Part shown: one piece after another, positions 1 to 7,966 of the stretch
Position numbering within the stretch: position 1 is the stretch's first letter
Layout: each line of letters opens with the position of its first letter
Assembly (NCBI RefSeq): GCF_012396235.1
Contig: NZ_JAAXPA010000003.1
Location: 186,001 to 250,000 of the forward strand
Length of the DNA stretch: 64,000 nucleotides
Source of the DNA: Rhodococcus opacus
GTDB lineage: Bacteria > Actinomycetota > Actinomycetes > Mycobacteriales > Mycobacteriaceae
Direction of reading: 5' to 3'
The notes under the pieces: model-generated
What the model was told of the DNA's origin: nothing
Databases searched by the model: none
What the model saw: the letters and a program-made list of their open reading frames with translations, nothing else
Position numbers and translations under genes: made by a program

Positions 1-248
1 AGCGCGATGTCGTCACTGACCAGCGTGGGGAGCGGCGTCTCCGGTTCGAAGTGCGGCGCATTCGCGAGCACCGACTCCCACAGCTTCTGGATGGCTGCCC
101 GGCCGACCGTCCGGCTGCCGGGCGGATACGCCATGACGGCGTTCTCCTCGTACAGGGCGGCGACTCCGGCCGCGTCGCCGGCATTGCTGCGCTCGACGAA
201 CAGTCGGGTGAGATCTTCGGGGTTCAGGGCCTTCTCGTAGTCGGACAC
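1..248 (-). CDS. SnoaL/NTF2-like (DUF4440-type) protein, N-terminal part
   Basis: This reading frame starts at a GTG at 246-248, behind a good AAGGAG ribosome site at 253-258, and runs off the left edge of the window, so the C-terminus is missing. The visible 82 residues begin MSDYEKALNPEDLTRLFVER. They continue with an N-A-G-D-A-A-G-V-A-A-L-Y-E-E-N-A-V pattern, which is the typical first helix and turn of the SnoaL/NTF2-like cone fold. Such proteins are small cytosolic isomerases, hydrolases or ligand binders, and no specific substrate can be assigned. It is divergent from the LysR-type gene beginning at 350, so it may be a target of that regulator. Confidence 0.7.
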   Translation of the reverse strand, partial: MSDYEKALNPEDLTRLFVERSNAGDAAGVAALYEENAVMAYPPGSRTVGRAAIQKLWESVLANAPHFEPETPLPTLVSDDIA

Positions 249-290
249 GGGACTCCTTTCGTGGGTGAACTTGCTGTCACATCTCAGAAT

Positions 291-337
291 GGTTGCCCCG
301 CAACCGGAAGTCCAACAGATAGTTTTGCTGGATACTA
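291..337. promoter_or_regulatory. Candidate LysR-type operator in a divergent promoter
   Basis: Between the divergent SnoaL-like and LysR-type genes lies a perfect 6-3-6 inverted repeat, GGTTGC-CCC-GCAACC at 291-305. A second shorter dyad, TAGT/ACTA with a 10-nt gap, lies at 320-337. The interrupted dyad resembles the T-N11-A sites used by LysR-type regulators, which usually act on the divergent gene. No binding data are available, and the assignment rests on position and symmetry. Confidence 0.4.
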
Positions 338-349
338 GAATCTTTGCTT

Positions 350-1261
350 ATGGAACTGAGGCAGCTGGAGTACTTCGTCGCGGTCGCCGAAGAAGCGAAC
401 TTCACCCGTGCCGCCGAACGCGTCCACATCAGCCAATCGGGGATCAGTGCGCAGATCCGGCAGCTCGAGCACGACCTCGGCGCCACGCTGATCGACCGGT
501 CGAGCCGGACCGCGACGCTTACGTCCGCGGGGGAGGCAGCGCTCGTGCACGCCCGCGAGGCGCTCGCGTCGGCCGAGTCGATGCGACAGGCTGTGGACGA
601 CGTCAACCAGCTGATCCGGGGCCGGCTCGTCGTCGGGATGGTCACCGCCTGCACGGTGAAGCCGCTGTTCGACGCGCTGTCCGCGTTCCACGTCGCGCAC
701 CCGGGGATCGAGATCACGCTGACCGAGGACAGTTCCGACCGCCTCGTCGAACGGGTCCGTGCCGGTGCCATCGATCTCGCTCTCGTCGGCACCGCGACCG
801 CCCCGCCGGAAGGCCTGGACGCCTTCCCGATCATCAGCGAGGGGCTGGTCGCGGCCGTGCCACCCGGACACCCCCTGGCCGGGCGTTCGCGCGTCACCCT
901 GGCCGAACTCGGCGACCATGCGATCGTATGTATGCCGACCGGAACGGGGATCCGGACGGTCTTCGACCAGGCGTGTGCGGCCGCAGGCCTCCGCCCCGAC
1001 ATCGCCCTGCAGGCGAGTGCGCCCGACGCCGTCGCCGACCTCGCGATCCGCGGGCTGGGGGTCGCGATCCTCAGCGAGTCGATGGCGACGGACTACCGAG
1101 GGCGGTTGACGGCGGTCGCACTGGACGACGTGGACATCCCGGCCGTGCTCGCGCTGGTCTGGAAGAGCCTCGCGGGTCCCGCGCTCCGCGAACTCGTCCT
1201 GCACACCCGCCGCTCCTTCGGCGAGCTGCAGACCGAACCGGCCGCCCCGGTCGGTGGCTGA
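350..1261 (+). CDS. LysR family transcriptional regulator
   Basis: The protein is about 303 aa, the normal LysR length. It has an N-terminal winged helix-turn-helix (about residues 1-60; F-T-R-A-A-E-R-V-H-I-S-Q-S-G-I-S), a linker helix and a periplasmic-binding-protein-like effector domain (about 90-295). I chose the ATG at 350, which gives the canonical MELRQLEYFV start; a TTG two codons upstream is possible. LysR proteins sense a small metabolite and usually control a divergent or adjacent gene. The candidates are the SnoaL-like gene on the left and the SDR/hydrolase/permease operon on the right. The effector is unknown. Confidence 0.93.
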   Translation: MELRQLEYFVAVAEEANFTRAAERVHISQSGISAQIRQLEHDLGATLIDRSSRTATLTSAGEAALVHAREALASAESMRQAVDDVNQLIRGRLVVGMVTACTVKPLFDALSAFHVAHPGIEITLTEDSSDRLVERVRAGAIDLALVGTATAPPEGLDAFPIISEGLVAAVPPGHPLAGRSRVTLAELGDHAIVCMPTGTGIRTVFDQACAAAGLRPDIALQASAPDAVADLAIRGLGVAILSESMATDYRGRLTAVALDDVDIPAVLALVWKSLAGPALRELVLHTRRSFGELQTEPAAPVGG

Positions 1262-1265
1262 ACCC

Positions 1266-1464
1266 TCACACCACCGCGGTCATCCCCCCGTCGATGAAGA
1301 TCTGACCGTTGACATACCGGGAGCCGTCCGACGCGCTCGGCCGACACCCCGTTGAGGACGATCGTGGCGCCCGCCTCGGCCAGGCCCCGCGCGAGGGCGT
1401 AGCCGATTCCCCGGCTCGAACCGGTGACCAGGGCGATGCGCCCGGACAGATCGAAGAGGTTCAC
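1266..1464 (-). pseudogene. Short-chain dehydrogenase remnant with internal deletion
   Basis: From a GTG at 1464 the frame encodes a perfect SDR N-terminus (about 45 residues), with the TGSSRGIGYALARGLAEAG cofactor fold and LNG after it. It then breaks. In another frame, from about 1325 down to the stop at 1266, the sequence encodes the C-terminus SDGSRYVNGQIFIDGGMTAV, typical of gluconate 5-dehydrogenase-like SDRs. About 190 codons, including the catalytic Ser-Tyr-Lys, are absent. The remnant therefore consists of the two ends of a roughly 255-residue enzyme joined out of frame. Its GTG overlaps the stop of the upstream hydrolase, so it was the last gene of the permease-hydrolase operon. Confidence 0.85.
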
Positions 1465-2201
1465 AGCGCACGCACCGGGTTGGCCAGCGTGCCGATTCCG
1501 CCGAGCGTGATCTCGGCACGGTCACCCGGTTTGACTGGGCCGAGCGTGAACGGGCAACCGGTGAGCACGACGTCTCCCGGACCGAGGGTCAGATACCGGG
1601 TGAGATGGACCAGTTGCTCGGACACGTTCCAGGCCAGCTGCCGGGTGGACGCCTCGGCCACCGTCACGCCGTTGACGCGCACCGCGATCGGCACGTCCCC
1701 GGAGCCGAGATTCGTCTCGATCCACGGTCCCAGCGGGGTGAAACCGTCGCCATGTTTCGCCTGGGTGAGCTTGTCGTCCAACGCTGTCTGCTCCACCGCG
1801 GTGACGTCGTTGCCGATCGTGTATCCGAGGATCGCGGACGGGACGTCCCCGGGGCGCAGGCGGCGGCAGGTGCGGCGGATGACGACGGCCAGCTCGCCCT
1901 CGACGTTGACCTGCCCCAGCCCTTCGTCGACCACGATCGGATCCTCAGGGCCGATCACCGTGCGCGTCGACTTCATGAACGCCTGCAACGGGAGGTCGCG
2001 ATCTCCGGGTGCGCCGTTGTGGGCCATCCCGAGCAGGACCCGCGGTTCGGCGGGCGCGAGCAGGCGTGCGCCGTCGAGGTCGTGTGCGGGTCCGGTGAAG
2101 GTCAGGGTATCCGCGTACGGATCCGCCACCTCGTGCCAGCGACCGTCGCGCAGGCACACCGGCCGCGGTCCCGAGTCGGTGGCGATGCGGGCCAGTCTCA
2201 T
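1461..2201 (-). CDS. Fumarylacetoacetate hydrolase family protein
   Basis: This 246-aa protein is the length of the short FAH-fold enzymes (acylpyruvases, 2-hydroxyhepta-diene-dioate isomerases, ureidoglycolate-lyase-like proteins). The metal-site signature is visible: V-E-G-E-L-A-V-V-I (the E-x-E pair), G-Y-T-I-G-N-D-V-T (Asp ligand) and G-D-G-F-T-P-L-G-P-W. LTGCPFTLGPVKPGD follows near the C-terminus. Members cleave or rearrange C-C bonds of 2-keto acids using Mg or Mn. The start at 2201 overlaps the stop of the upstream permease by 4 nt, and its stop overlaps the SDR remnant. This suggests one operon for uptake and breakdown of an organic acid; the substrate is unknown. Confidence 0.88.
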   Translation of the reverse strand: MRLARIATDSGPRPVCLRDGRWHEVADPYADTLTFTGPAHDLDGARLLAPAEPRVLLGMAHNGAPGDRDLPLQAFMKSTRTVIGPEDPIVVDEGLGQVNVEGELAVVIRRTCRRLRPGDVPSAILGYTIGNDVTAVEQTALDDKLTQAKHGDGFTPLGPWIETNLGSGDVPIAVRVNGVTVAEASTRQLAWNVSEQLVHLTRYLTLGPGDVVLTGCPFTLGPVKPGDRAEITLGGIGTLANPVRAL

Positions 2202-3643
2202 GCGTCGACCCGATCCTTCGACCCGGTGGTGACGGCATCCGGTCCGTGGGCCGGGTCGGCCGTCGCGTCCCAGGCGAGCCCGAGGTCGCGGCCACGGGTT
2301 TCGGGTGTCACGAACGTGGTGGCGAACGTGATGACGCTGAGGACCAGAACGTAGATCGCGAGCGGCACCCACGAGTTGTTCAGCAGCGACAGCAGCAGTG
2401 CGCCGACGAAGGGCGCGATGCCGCCGGCGAGGATGGCGCTCGTCTCCCTGGCGACCGCGACGCCGATGTAGCGGTGGCGATTGCCGAACAACTCGGGCAG
2501 GGCCGCGCACTGCGCACCGAGCATCACGTTGACGCCGATCCCGTAGCTGACCGCGAGCGTTGCCACCACGAGAACCGGGTTGCCGAGTGAGAGCAGCCAC
2601 CACGACGGGACCGCGAGGACGAGCTGCAGGGCCGCACCGAACCGGTAGACCCGCATCCGGCCGAAGCGGTCCGACAGCGCGCCCGAGATCGGGATGACGA
2701 GCATGCCGATGGCGGCGCCGCAGGCGATGGCGAGCGGTCCGATCGACTTGCTGACACCCACCACCGTCGTCACGTAGCTGATGCCGAGGGTCTGGAAGAT
2801 GTACGAGCCGCCGTTCTCGGCCATCCGGAGGCCGATGCCGCGGAGCACGCTGGGCATCGAGCTGCCGATCAGCTCCCGGAACGGGCTCTCGCTGATCTGA
2901 TCCTGCTTCTCCAGCTTGATGAACGTGGGGCTCTCCTGCATGCGGAGCCGGATGAACACGGCGACCGCGATGAGGAAGACGGACGCCAGGAACGGCACCC
3001 GCCACACCCAGTCGAGGAGGAGGTCACGGTCGATCTGGCCGAGGATCGCGAAGACCCCGGACGCCATCAGGGTGCCCACCATGATCCCGACGAAGGGGAG
3101 TGCGGAGAAGAATCCGCGTCGCGGGGTGGGCGAATACTCCGCCATCAGTGTCGTGGCACCGGCCTGCTCGGCGCCGGCGCCGAAGCCCTGCAGCAGTCGC
3201 AGCGCGACCAGCATGATCGGGGCCCAGATGCCGACCTGTGCGCCGGTGGGCAGGACGCCGATCAGCGTGCTCGCGCCGCCCATGATCGCGATCGTGATCA
3301 TCAGGACGGCCTTGCGTCCGAGGCGGTCCCCGAGGGCGCCGAAGAACAGGCCGCCGACGGGACGGGCGAGGAAGCCGACGGCGTACGTGCCGAAACTGGC
3401 CATCAGCGCGGCGGATGCACCCATGGCGGGGAAGAACAGCTCGCCGAATATCAGCGCCGACGCCAGGCCGTACAGGGCGAAGTCGTAGTACTCGAGCGCG
3501 CTGCCGATGGAACTGGCGAGCGTCGCGCGTTTGAGGTTCGCGGCGTACTCCGGGTCGTCGGAGGCGCGCACCGGTCGGGTGGATTCACGGCCTTCCGGCA
3601 TCTTCGAGTCTGCGCCTACTTGAGTCTTCGATTCTGGGGACAT
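2198..3643 (-). CDS. MFS transporter, metabolite:H+ symporter (MHS) family
   Basis: This is a 481-aa inner-membrane permease with about 12 hydrophobic segments. The N-terminal S-S-I-G-S-A-L-E-Y-Y-D-F-A-L-Y-G is the hallmark of the MHS family (shikimate, alpha-ketoglutarate, proline/betaine and citrate symporters). The MFS motif G-A-L-G-D-R-L-G-R-K follows. It is the first gene of an operon with a fumarylacetoacetate-hydrolase-fold enzyme, so an organic acid substrate is likely. The operon is divergent from a D-2-hydroxyacid dehydrogenase, with a strong palindrome between the two. The exact substrate cannot be read from the sequence. Confidence 0.9.
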   Translation of the reverse strand: MSPESKTQVGADSKMPEGRESTRPVRASDDPEYAANLKRATLASSIGSALEYYDFALYGLASALIFGELFFPAMGASAALMASFGTYAVGFLARPVGGLFFGALGDRLGRKAVLMITIAIMGGASTLIGVLPTGAQVGIWAPIMLVALRLLQGFGAGAEQAGATTLMAEYSPTPRRGFFSALPFVGIMVGTLMASGVFAILGQIDRDLLLDWVWRVPFLASVFLIAVAVFIRLRMQESPTFIKLEKQDQISESPFRELIGSSMPSVLRGIGLRMAENGGSYIFQTLGISYVTTVVGVSKSIGPLAIACGAAIGMLVIPISGALSDRFGRMRVYRFGAALQLVLAVPSWWLLSLGNPVLVVATLAVSYGIGVNVMLGAQCAALPELFGNRHRYIGVAVARETSAILAGGIAPFVGALLLSLLNNSWVPLAIYVLVLSVITFATTFVTPETRGRDLGLAWDATADPAHGPDAVTTGSKDRVDA

Positions 3644-3806
3644 CTTCTGCTCCGTTGCGGGACGGGACCACGTCGAGCGCGGTCACAAACAGTTCGGTGT
3701 AGTGACCCAGGTCACTGGCGTTTCGAGGACGATACCGCGAAGACGACCATTTGTCATACATAACTGAAAGTGTTGACTGAATCACATGATTAGTGCACAG
3801 TTTTTG

Positions 3807-3826
3807 TTCTGAACATATGGTCAGAA
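3807..3826. promoter_or_regulatory. 20-bp near-perfect palindrome, candidate operator
   Basis: TTCTGA-A-CATATG-G-TCAGAA reads the same on both strands at 18 of 20 positions. It sits in the 209-bp region between the divergent permease operon and the dehydrogenase gene, 27 bp before the dehydrogenase start. This is the usual place for a shared operator. The cognate regulator is unknown; the LysR protein at 350 is the nearest candidate. Confidence 0.5.
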
Positions 3827-3852
3827 TCGGCCCGTATACGAAGGAATCTGCA

Positions 3853-4926
3853 GTGAGCGCACACGACTCGAAGCCACTCGACGGGCGACTCCGCGTCGTC
3901 GCCGCGACCCCCGTGAGCGAAGAGCTCATCAGTCTCGTCACCCGGGCGGAACCGCGCATCGACTTCATCCGCGAGCAGGATCTGCTGCCGCCCTCCCGAT
4001 TCCCGGGTGATCACTCCGGCGATCCGTCGTTCACCCGGACCGCGGAGCAGCAGGAGGCCTTCGACGACCTGGTCGATTCGGCGCAAGCCCTGTACGGCGT
4101 GCCCGACGAGACTCCCGCGGCGCTGACGAGGACGGCGGGCGTCAACCCCGGGCTCCGCTGGGTGCATACGATGCCCGCGGGCGGCGGGGCCCAGGTGAAG
4201 GCGGCCGGCCTCACCGACGAGCAACTCGACCGGATCGCATTCAGTACCTCCGCCGGTGTGCACGCGGAACCGTTGGCCGAGTTCGCCGTCTTCGGCCTGC
4301 TGGCCGGCGCCAAGACCCTCCCGCGCCTCCTCGCCCAGCAGCGCGACAAGGTGTGGAGCGGTCGCTGGGCCATGGGGACCGTGTCCGGGCAGCGCATCGT
4401 CATCGTCGGGCTGGGCAGCATCGGCCGCGCGACGGCACTGAAACTGAAGGCCCTCGGCGCCACCGTCGTGGGAACGAGCAGGCGCGACACCGCGATCGAG
4501 GGAGTCGACGAGATCGTGCACCCCGACCGGCTGGCCGATGTGGTCGGGGACGCGGACGGCATCGTCGTGACGCTTCCCGGAACCAGCGCCACCGAAGGTC
4601 TTGTCAGCGCAAAGGTATTCGGCGCGGTCAAACCCGGCGTGACGGTGGTGAGCGTGGGCCGGGGAACCGTCGTCGACGAGATCGCCATGACCGCGGCGAT
4701 CGAGGACGGGCGGGTCGGATTCGCCGCGCTGGACGTCTTCGCGTCCGAGCCCCTGGCGTCGGACAGCCCGCTGTGGACTCACCCGAACGTGCTGGTCAGC
4801 CCGCACACCGCAGCGTTGAATCCTGCGGAGGATCGCCTCATCGCGGAACTGTTCGCGCGCAATGCCACCCGGTTCCTCGACGGCGAGGAACTGATCAACC
4901 GCGTCGACACCGTCGAGTTCTACTGA
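3853..4926 (+). CDS. D-isomer-specific 2-hydroxyacid dehydrogenase
   Basis: NAD(P)-dependent oxidoreductases of this family interconvert 2-keto and D-2-hydroxy acids. The Rossmann motif V-G-L-G-S-I-G-R-A is followed by the catalytic Arg in V-G-R-G-T-V-V-D-E, the Glu in A-S-E-P-L and the His in S-P-H-T-A, in the expected order. I chose the GTG at 3853, with AAGGA 8 nt upstream, giving 357 aa; an ATG at 3793 would add 20 residues and run through the palindromic operator. It is divergent from the permease/FAH operon and probably acts on the same organic acid. The substrate is unassigned. Confidence 0.9.
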   Translation: MSAHDSKPLDGRLRVVAATPVSEELISLVTRAEPRIDFIREQDLLPPSRFPGDHSGDPSFTRTAEQQEAFDDLVDSAQALYGVPDETPAALTRTAGVNPGLRWVHTMPAGGGAQVKAAGLTDEQLDRIAFSTSAGVHAEPLAEFAVFGLLAGAKTLPRLLAQQRDKVWSGRWAMGTVSGQRIVIVGLGSIGRATALKLKALGATVVGTSRRDTAIEGVDEIVHPDRLADVVGDADGIVVTLPGTSATEGLVSAKVFGAVKPGVTVVSVGRGTVVDEIAMTAAIEDGRVGFAALDVFASEPLASDSPLWTHPNVLVSPHTAALNPAEDRLIAELFARNATRFLDGEELINRVDTVEFY

Positions 4927-5060
4927 CGATTCGGCGCTGCCGGCTGGGTGTCGGCGGCGCGCCGGCGGCGTTCATCCCTCACGGATGATGTCTCGTCGTC
5001 CGGGCTCTGTGAGGCTCGAACACAGTGCTGTGTCCGAGTGTTCGAGAGACGGGGTGATGC

Positions 5061-6299
5061 ATGCCTTCCGTGGGAGCCTCACTGTTCTGGATCGTCGCAT
5101 GCGCCGTGATCGCCCCACTGCTCGCCGGGTTGTTTCCCCGGAAGCTGGTGCCCGAGGTGGTACTTCTCCTCGTCGCCGGGATCGTCATCGGCCCGCACGT
5201 CTTCGACCTGGCCGTCGAGGGCAGCGAGATCGAACTGCTGCGCGACCTGGGGCTGGGGCTGCTGTTCCTGCTGGCCGGGTACGAGATCGACACGGCCGAG
5301 ATCACCGGCCGCGGCGGCAGGCGGGCCCTGCTGACGTGGCTGGTGTCACTTGCCCTGGCGTTCGCGGTGGTGACGCTGCTGAGCCTCGTCCACGTGGTCG
5401 ACGCCGGAACCGCGGTGGCCATTGCCATGACGTCGACGGCGCTCGGCACGCTGCTCCCGATCCTCCGGGACGCGGGCGCACTCGACACCCGGCTGGGCAG
5501 GACGATCCTCAATCACGGCGCGTTCGGCGAACTCGGGCCCGTCGTCGCCATGGCAGTTCTGCTCGGCTCCCGCGGATCGGTGGCGTCCATCGTGGTCCTC
5601 GGACTGTTCACGGCCGCGGCGGTGCTGGTCGCGTTCATACCCGCCCGCGTGCGGCGGGAGGGTTCCCGGATCACCGCGATCATCCGGTCGGGATCGGAGA
5701 CGACGTCGCAGACCACGGTCCGGCTCACCATGCTGCTTCTCGTCGCACTCACCGTGCTCGCGGCGTCGTTCGGTCTCGACACGATCCTCGGTGCCTTCGC
5801 GGCCGGGTTCATCCTGCGGCGGGCCACGCCCGAAGGTGACGAGACGCTCGAAACGAAGCTCGACGGCCTGGCGTTCGGGTTCCTGATCCCGATCTTCTTC
5901 GTGACGTCCGGGATGGCTATCGACGTCGCCGGGGTGGCGTCGGAACCCGGCGTCCTGATCGCGTTCGTCCTGCTGATCCTGCTGGTGCGGGCAGGCCCGG
6001 TCTACTTCGCCGGGAGATTCGACCGGGGCGCCGACGGCACGGATCCGCCTTTCACCGGCCGCGAACGCACCCAGCTGGCGCTGTACGCGGGAACGGGTCT
6101 GCCGCTGATCGTGGCCGTCACCGGAGTGGCCGTCGACTCCGGTGACATGACGTCCGCCAACGCCTCCGTGCTCGTCGCGGCAGGCGCGATCACCGTCCTC
6201 CTCTTCCCGCTCGCCGCGTCGCTGCTGGCGTCGGGCCCCGAACCGTCGGCCGACACGGCGAGCCCACGCGGTGACCAGAACCCCGGGAGCAGACAGTGA
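5061..6299 (+). CDS. Cation:proton antiporter (CPA2/KefB-like)
   Basis: A 412-aa polytopic membrane protein with about 12 hydrophobic segments and the family pattern V-P-E-V-V-L-L-L-V-A-G-I-V-I-G-P near the N-terminus. L-L-F-L-L-A-G-Y-E-I-D follows around residues 70-80. CPA2 members exchange Na+ or K+ for protons across the cytoplasmic membrane. It lacks the C-terminal TrkA-N domain found in Kef channels, so it resembles the short Na+/H+ antiporter type. The stop overlaps the GTG of the next MFS gene, indicating translational coupling. Confidence 0.88.
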   Translation: MPSVGASLFWIVACAVIAPLLAGLFPRKLVPEVVLLLVAGIVIGPHVFDLAVEGSEIELLRDLGLGLLFLLAGYEIDTAEITGRGGRRALLTWLVSLALAFAVVTLLSLVHVVDAGTAVAIAMTSTALGTLLPILRDAGALDTRLGRTILNHGAFGELGPVVAMAVLLGSRGSVASIVVLGLFTAAAVLVAFIPARVRREGSRITAIIRSGSETTSQTTVRLTMLLLVALTVLAASFGLDTILGAFAAGFILRRATPEGDETLETKLDGLAFGFLIPIFFVTSGMAIDVAGVASEPGVLIAFVLLILLVRAGPVYFAGRFDRGADGTDPPFTGRERTQLALYAGTGLPLIVAVTGVAVDSGDMTSANASVLVAAGAITVLLFPLAASLLASGPEPSADTASPRGDQNPGSRQ

Positions 6300-7864
6300 C
6301 TCGAACCGAAACGACGCAGGCGCCGGCCCGAGCCACGCTGATCCTCGCGACCCTCATCCTCGTCGCCGCCGTCGCCAACCTGAACCTGTCCGTCGCGAAC
6401 GTCGCACTCCCCGACATCGGCCGCGCCTTCGACGCGAGTCAGACGCAGCTGAACCTCGTCGCCGTCGCGTACTCCCTCGGGCTCGCCGCGTCGGTCCTGT
6501 ATCTGGGGGCCCTCGGCGATCGCTACGGCCGCAAGCAGATGCTGGTGCTCGGCATGGCGCTGTCGCTGCCGGCGTCGGCGATCGCGGGATTCGCGGGTAA
6601 CTTCGAAATACTTTTCCTCGCACGTGTTCTCGGCGGTGTCTCCGCCGGGCTCGCGTTCCCCACCACCCTCGCGATCATCACGGCGCTGTGGTCGGGACCG
6701 CCCCGGACCAAGGCGATCGCACTGTGGTCGGCCCTCGGTGGCGCGATCTCGTCGCTCGGGCCGATCGTGTCGGGCGCGCTGCTCGAGCACTTCCATTGGG
6801 GCTCGGTGTTCCTCGTGACCCTTCCGCTCGCCGGTCTCGCCCTCGTGGCCGCCATCCTGTGGGTGCCCGCCCACGTCAACGAGACGACCGATCCCGTCGA
6901 CAATCTCGGCGGCATCATCTCCGTCGTCTTCATCGCCGCCCTCATCCTCGCGATCAATTTCGCGCCTGTGGACGGCGCCGGGGCGCTCGCCCTCGGTCTC
7001 GGGTTGATCGCCCTCGCCGCGGGAGCCGCGTTCTTCCTGCAGCAACGGCGGGCGGCGCACCCGCTGTTCGATCTGCACGTCGCCGCCCGCCCGACGTTCT
7101 GGGTGGCCGCCGTCGGCGGGGTGATCGTGTTCGGCGCGTTGATGGGTGCGATGTTCATCGGGCAGCAGTTCCTCCAGAACGTGCTCGGGTACTCCACGCT
7201 CGCCGCCGGTTCCGCGATCATCCCGGCTGCGGTCGCGATGGTCCTCGTCGCACCCCGCTCCGCGAAACTCGTCGAATCGCACGGCGCCCGGTTCACGCTG
7301 CTGCTCGGCTACCTGTTCGTCGTCCTCGGACTGCTTGTCGCGCTGGTGTGGTGGGACGAGGACGCGACCTTCTGGTGGGTGGCCCTCGCGTACGCGTTCG
7401 TCGGCATCGGGGTCGGGTTCGCGGGCACCCCGGCGTCGCGGTCGCTCACCGGTTCGGTGCCGGTGTCGCGGGCGGGCATGGCGTCCGGCACATCCGACCT
7501 GCAACGCGACCTCGGCGGCGCGATCATGCAGTCGATCCTCGGCGCGGTGCTCACCGCCGGTTACGCGAAGTCGCTGTCGGCGACGATCGCCTCGTCGCCG
7601 GACTCTAGCCAGATCACCCCGGAAACCCAAGCGGCGCTCACGAAGTCGTACTCCAGCGCCGAAGTGCTCGCGGAACGCTATCCGCAGTACGCCGAGCAGA
7701 TCATCGCCGCCGCCCGCAACGCCTTCCTGGACGGCGACGATCGCGCGTACCTCGCCGCGATCCTGGTGGTGTGCGCGGGGGCCGTGGTGGTGTTCTTCTT
7801 CTTCCCGCACCGGGAGAAGGAGAAGCGGCTGCTGGCCGAATACGCGACCGAGAGAGCGCAGTAG
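6296..7864 (+). CDS. MFS transporter, DHA2-type drug/proton antiporter (14 TM)
   Basis: 522 aa with about 14 hydrophobic segments, the layout of DHA2 exporters such as EmrB and QacA. Motif A (G-A-L-G-D-R-Y-G-R-K-Q) follows TM2, and L-G-P-I-V-S-G-A-L resembles the antiporter motif C (G-x3-GP-x2-GG). It starts with GTG at 6296 overlapping the TGA of the antiporter, so the two membrane proteins are probably co-expressed. A role in efflux of toxic compounds is likely by family; no specific substrate is visible. Confidence 0.88.
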   Translation: MTRTETTQAPARATLILATLILVAAVANLNLSVANVALPDIGRAFDASQTQLNLVAVAYSLGLAASVLYLGALGDRYGRKQMLVLGMALSLPASAIAGFAGNFEILFLARVLGGVSAGLAFPTTLAIITALWSGPPRTKAIALWSALGGAISSLGPIVSGALLEHFHWGSVFLVTLPLAGLALVAAILWVPAHVNETTDPVDNLGGIISVVFIAALILAINFAPVDGAGALALGLGLIALAAGAAFFLQQRRAAHPLFDLHVAARPTFWVAAVGGVIVFGALMGAMFIGQQFLQNVLGYSTLAAGSAIIPAAVAMVLVAPRSAKLVESHGARFTLLLGYLFVVLGLLVALVWWDEDATFWWVALAYAFVGIGVGFAGTPASRSLTGSVPVSRAGMASGTSDLQRDLGGAIMQSILGAVLTAGYAKSLSATIASSPDSSQITPETQAALTKSYSSAEVLAERYPQYAEQIIAAARNAFLDGDDRAYLAAILVVCAGAVVVFFFFPHREKEKRLLAEYATERAQ

Positions 7865-7914
7865 GGCGAATGTACCGCCGGTCGCCTCAGAAGCGCCGAA
7901 AGGTACATTCGCCC
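7864..7914. repeat. Intergenic hairpin element, type A copy 1 (51 nt)
   Basis: 13-nt perfect arms (GGGCGAATGTACC / GGTACATTCGCCC) enclose a 25-nt loop. The first base is the last base of the MFS stop codon. A second copy of the same length is at 37702-37752. Two arm differences between the copies are each matched on the opposite arm, so pairing is conserved. There is no T-tract, so a simple intrinsic terminator is unlikely. Confidence 0.75.
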
Positions 7915-7966
7915 GGCGGTCGCGGAGTAAATTCCCGAGAGGGGCACCTCGACGACGGGACGCACG

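Noticed and set aside
2202..3005. An N-terminal extension of the FAH-family gene upstream of 2201
   Set aside because: It is the off-frame shadow of the permease gene; the real start overlaps the permease stop.
7864..7914. Rho-independent terminator for the MFS gene
   Set aside because: The stem has a 25-nt loop and no T-tract, and the same element recurs at 37702 in another context, so it is treated as a repeat element.
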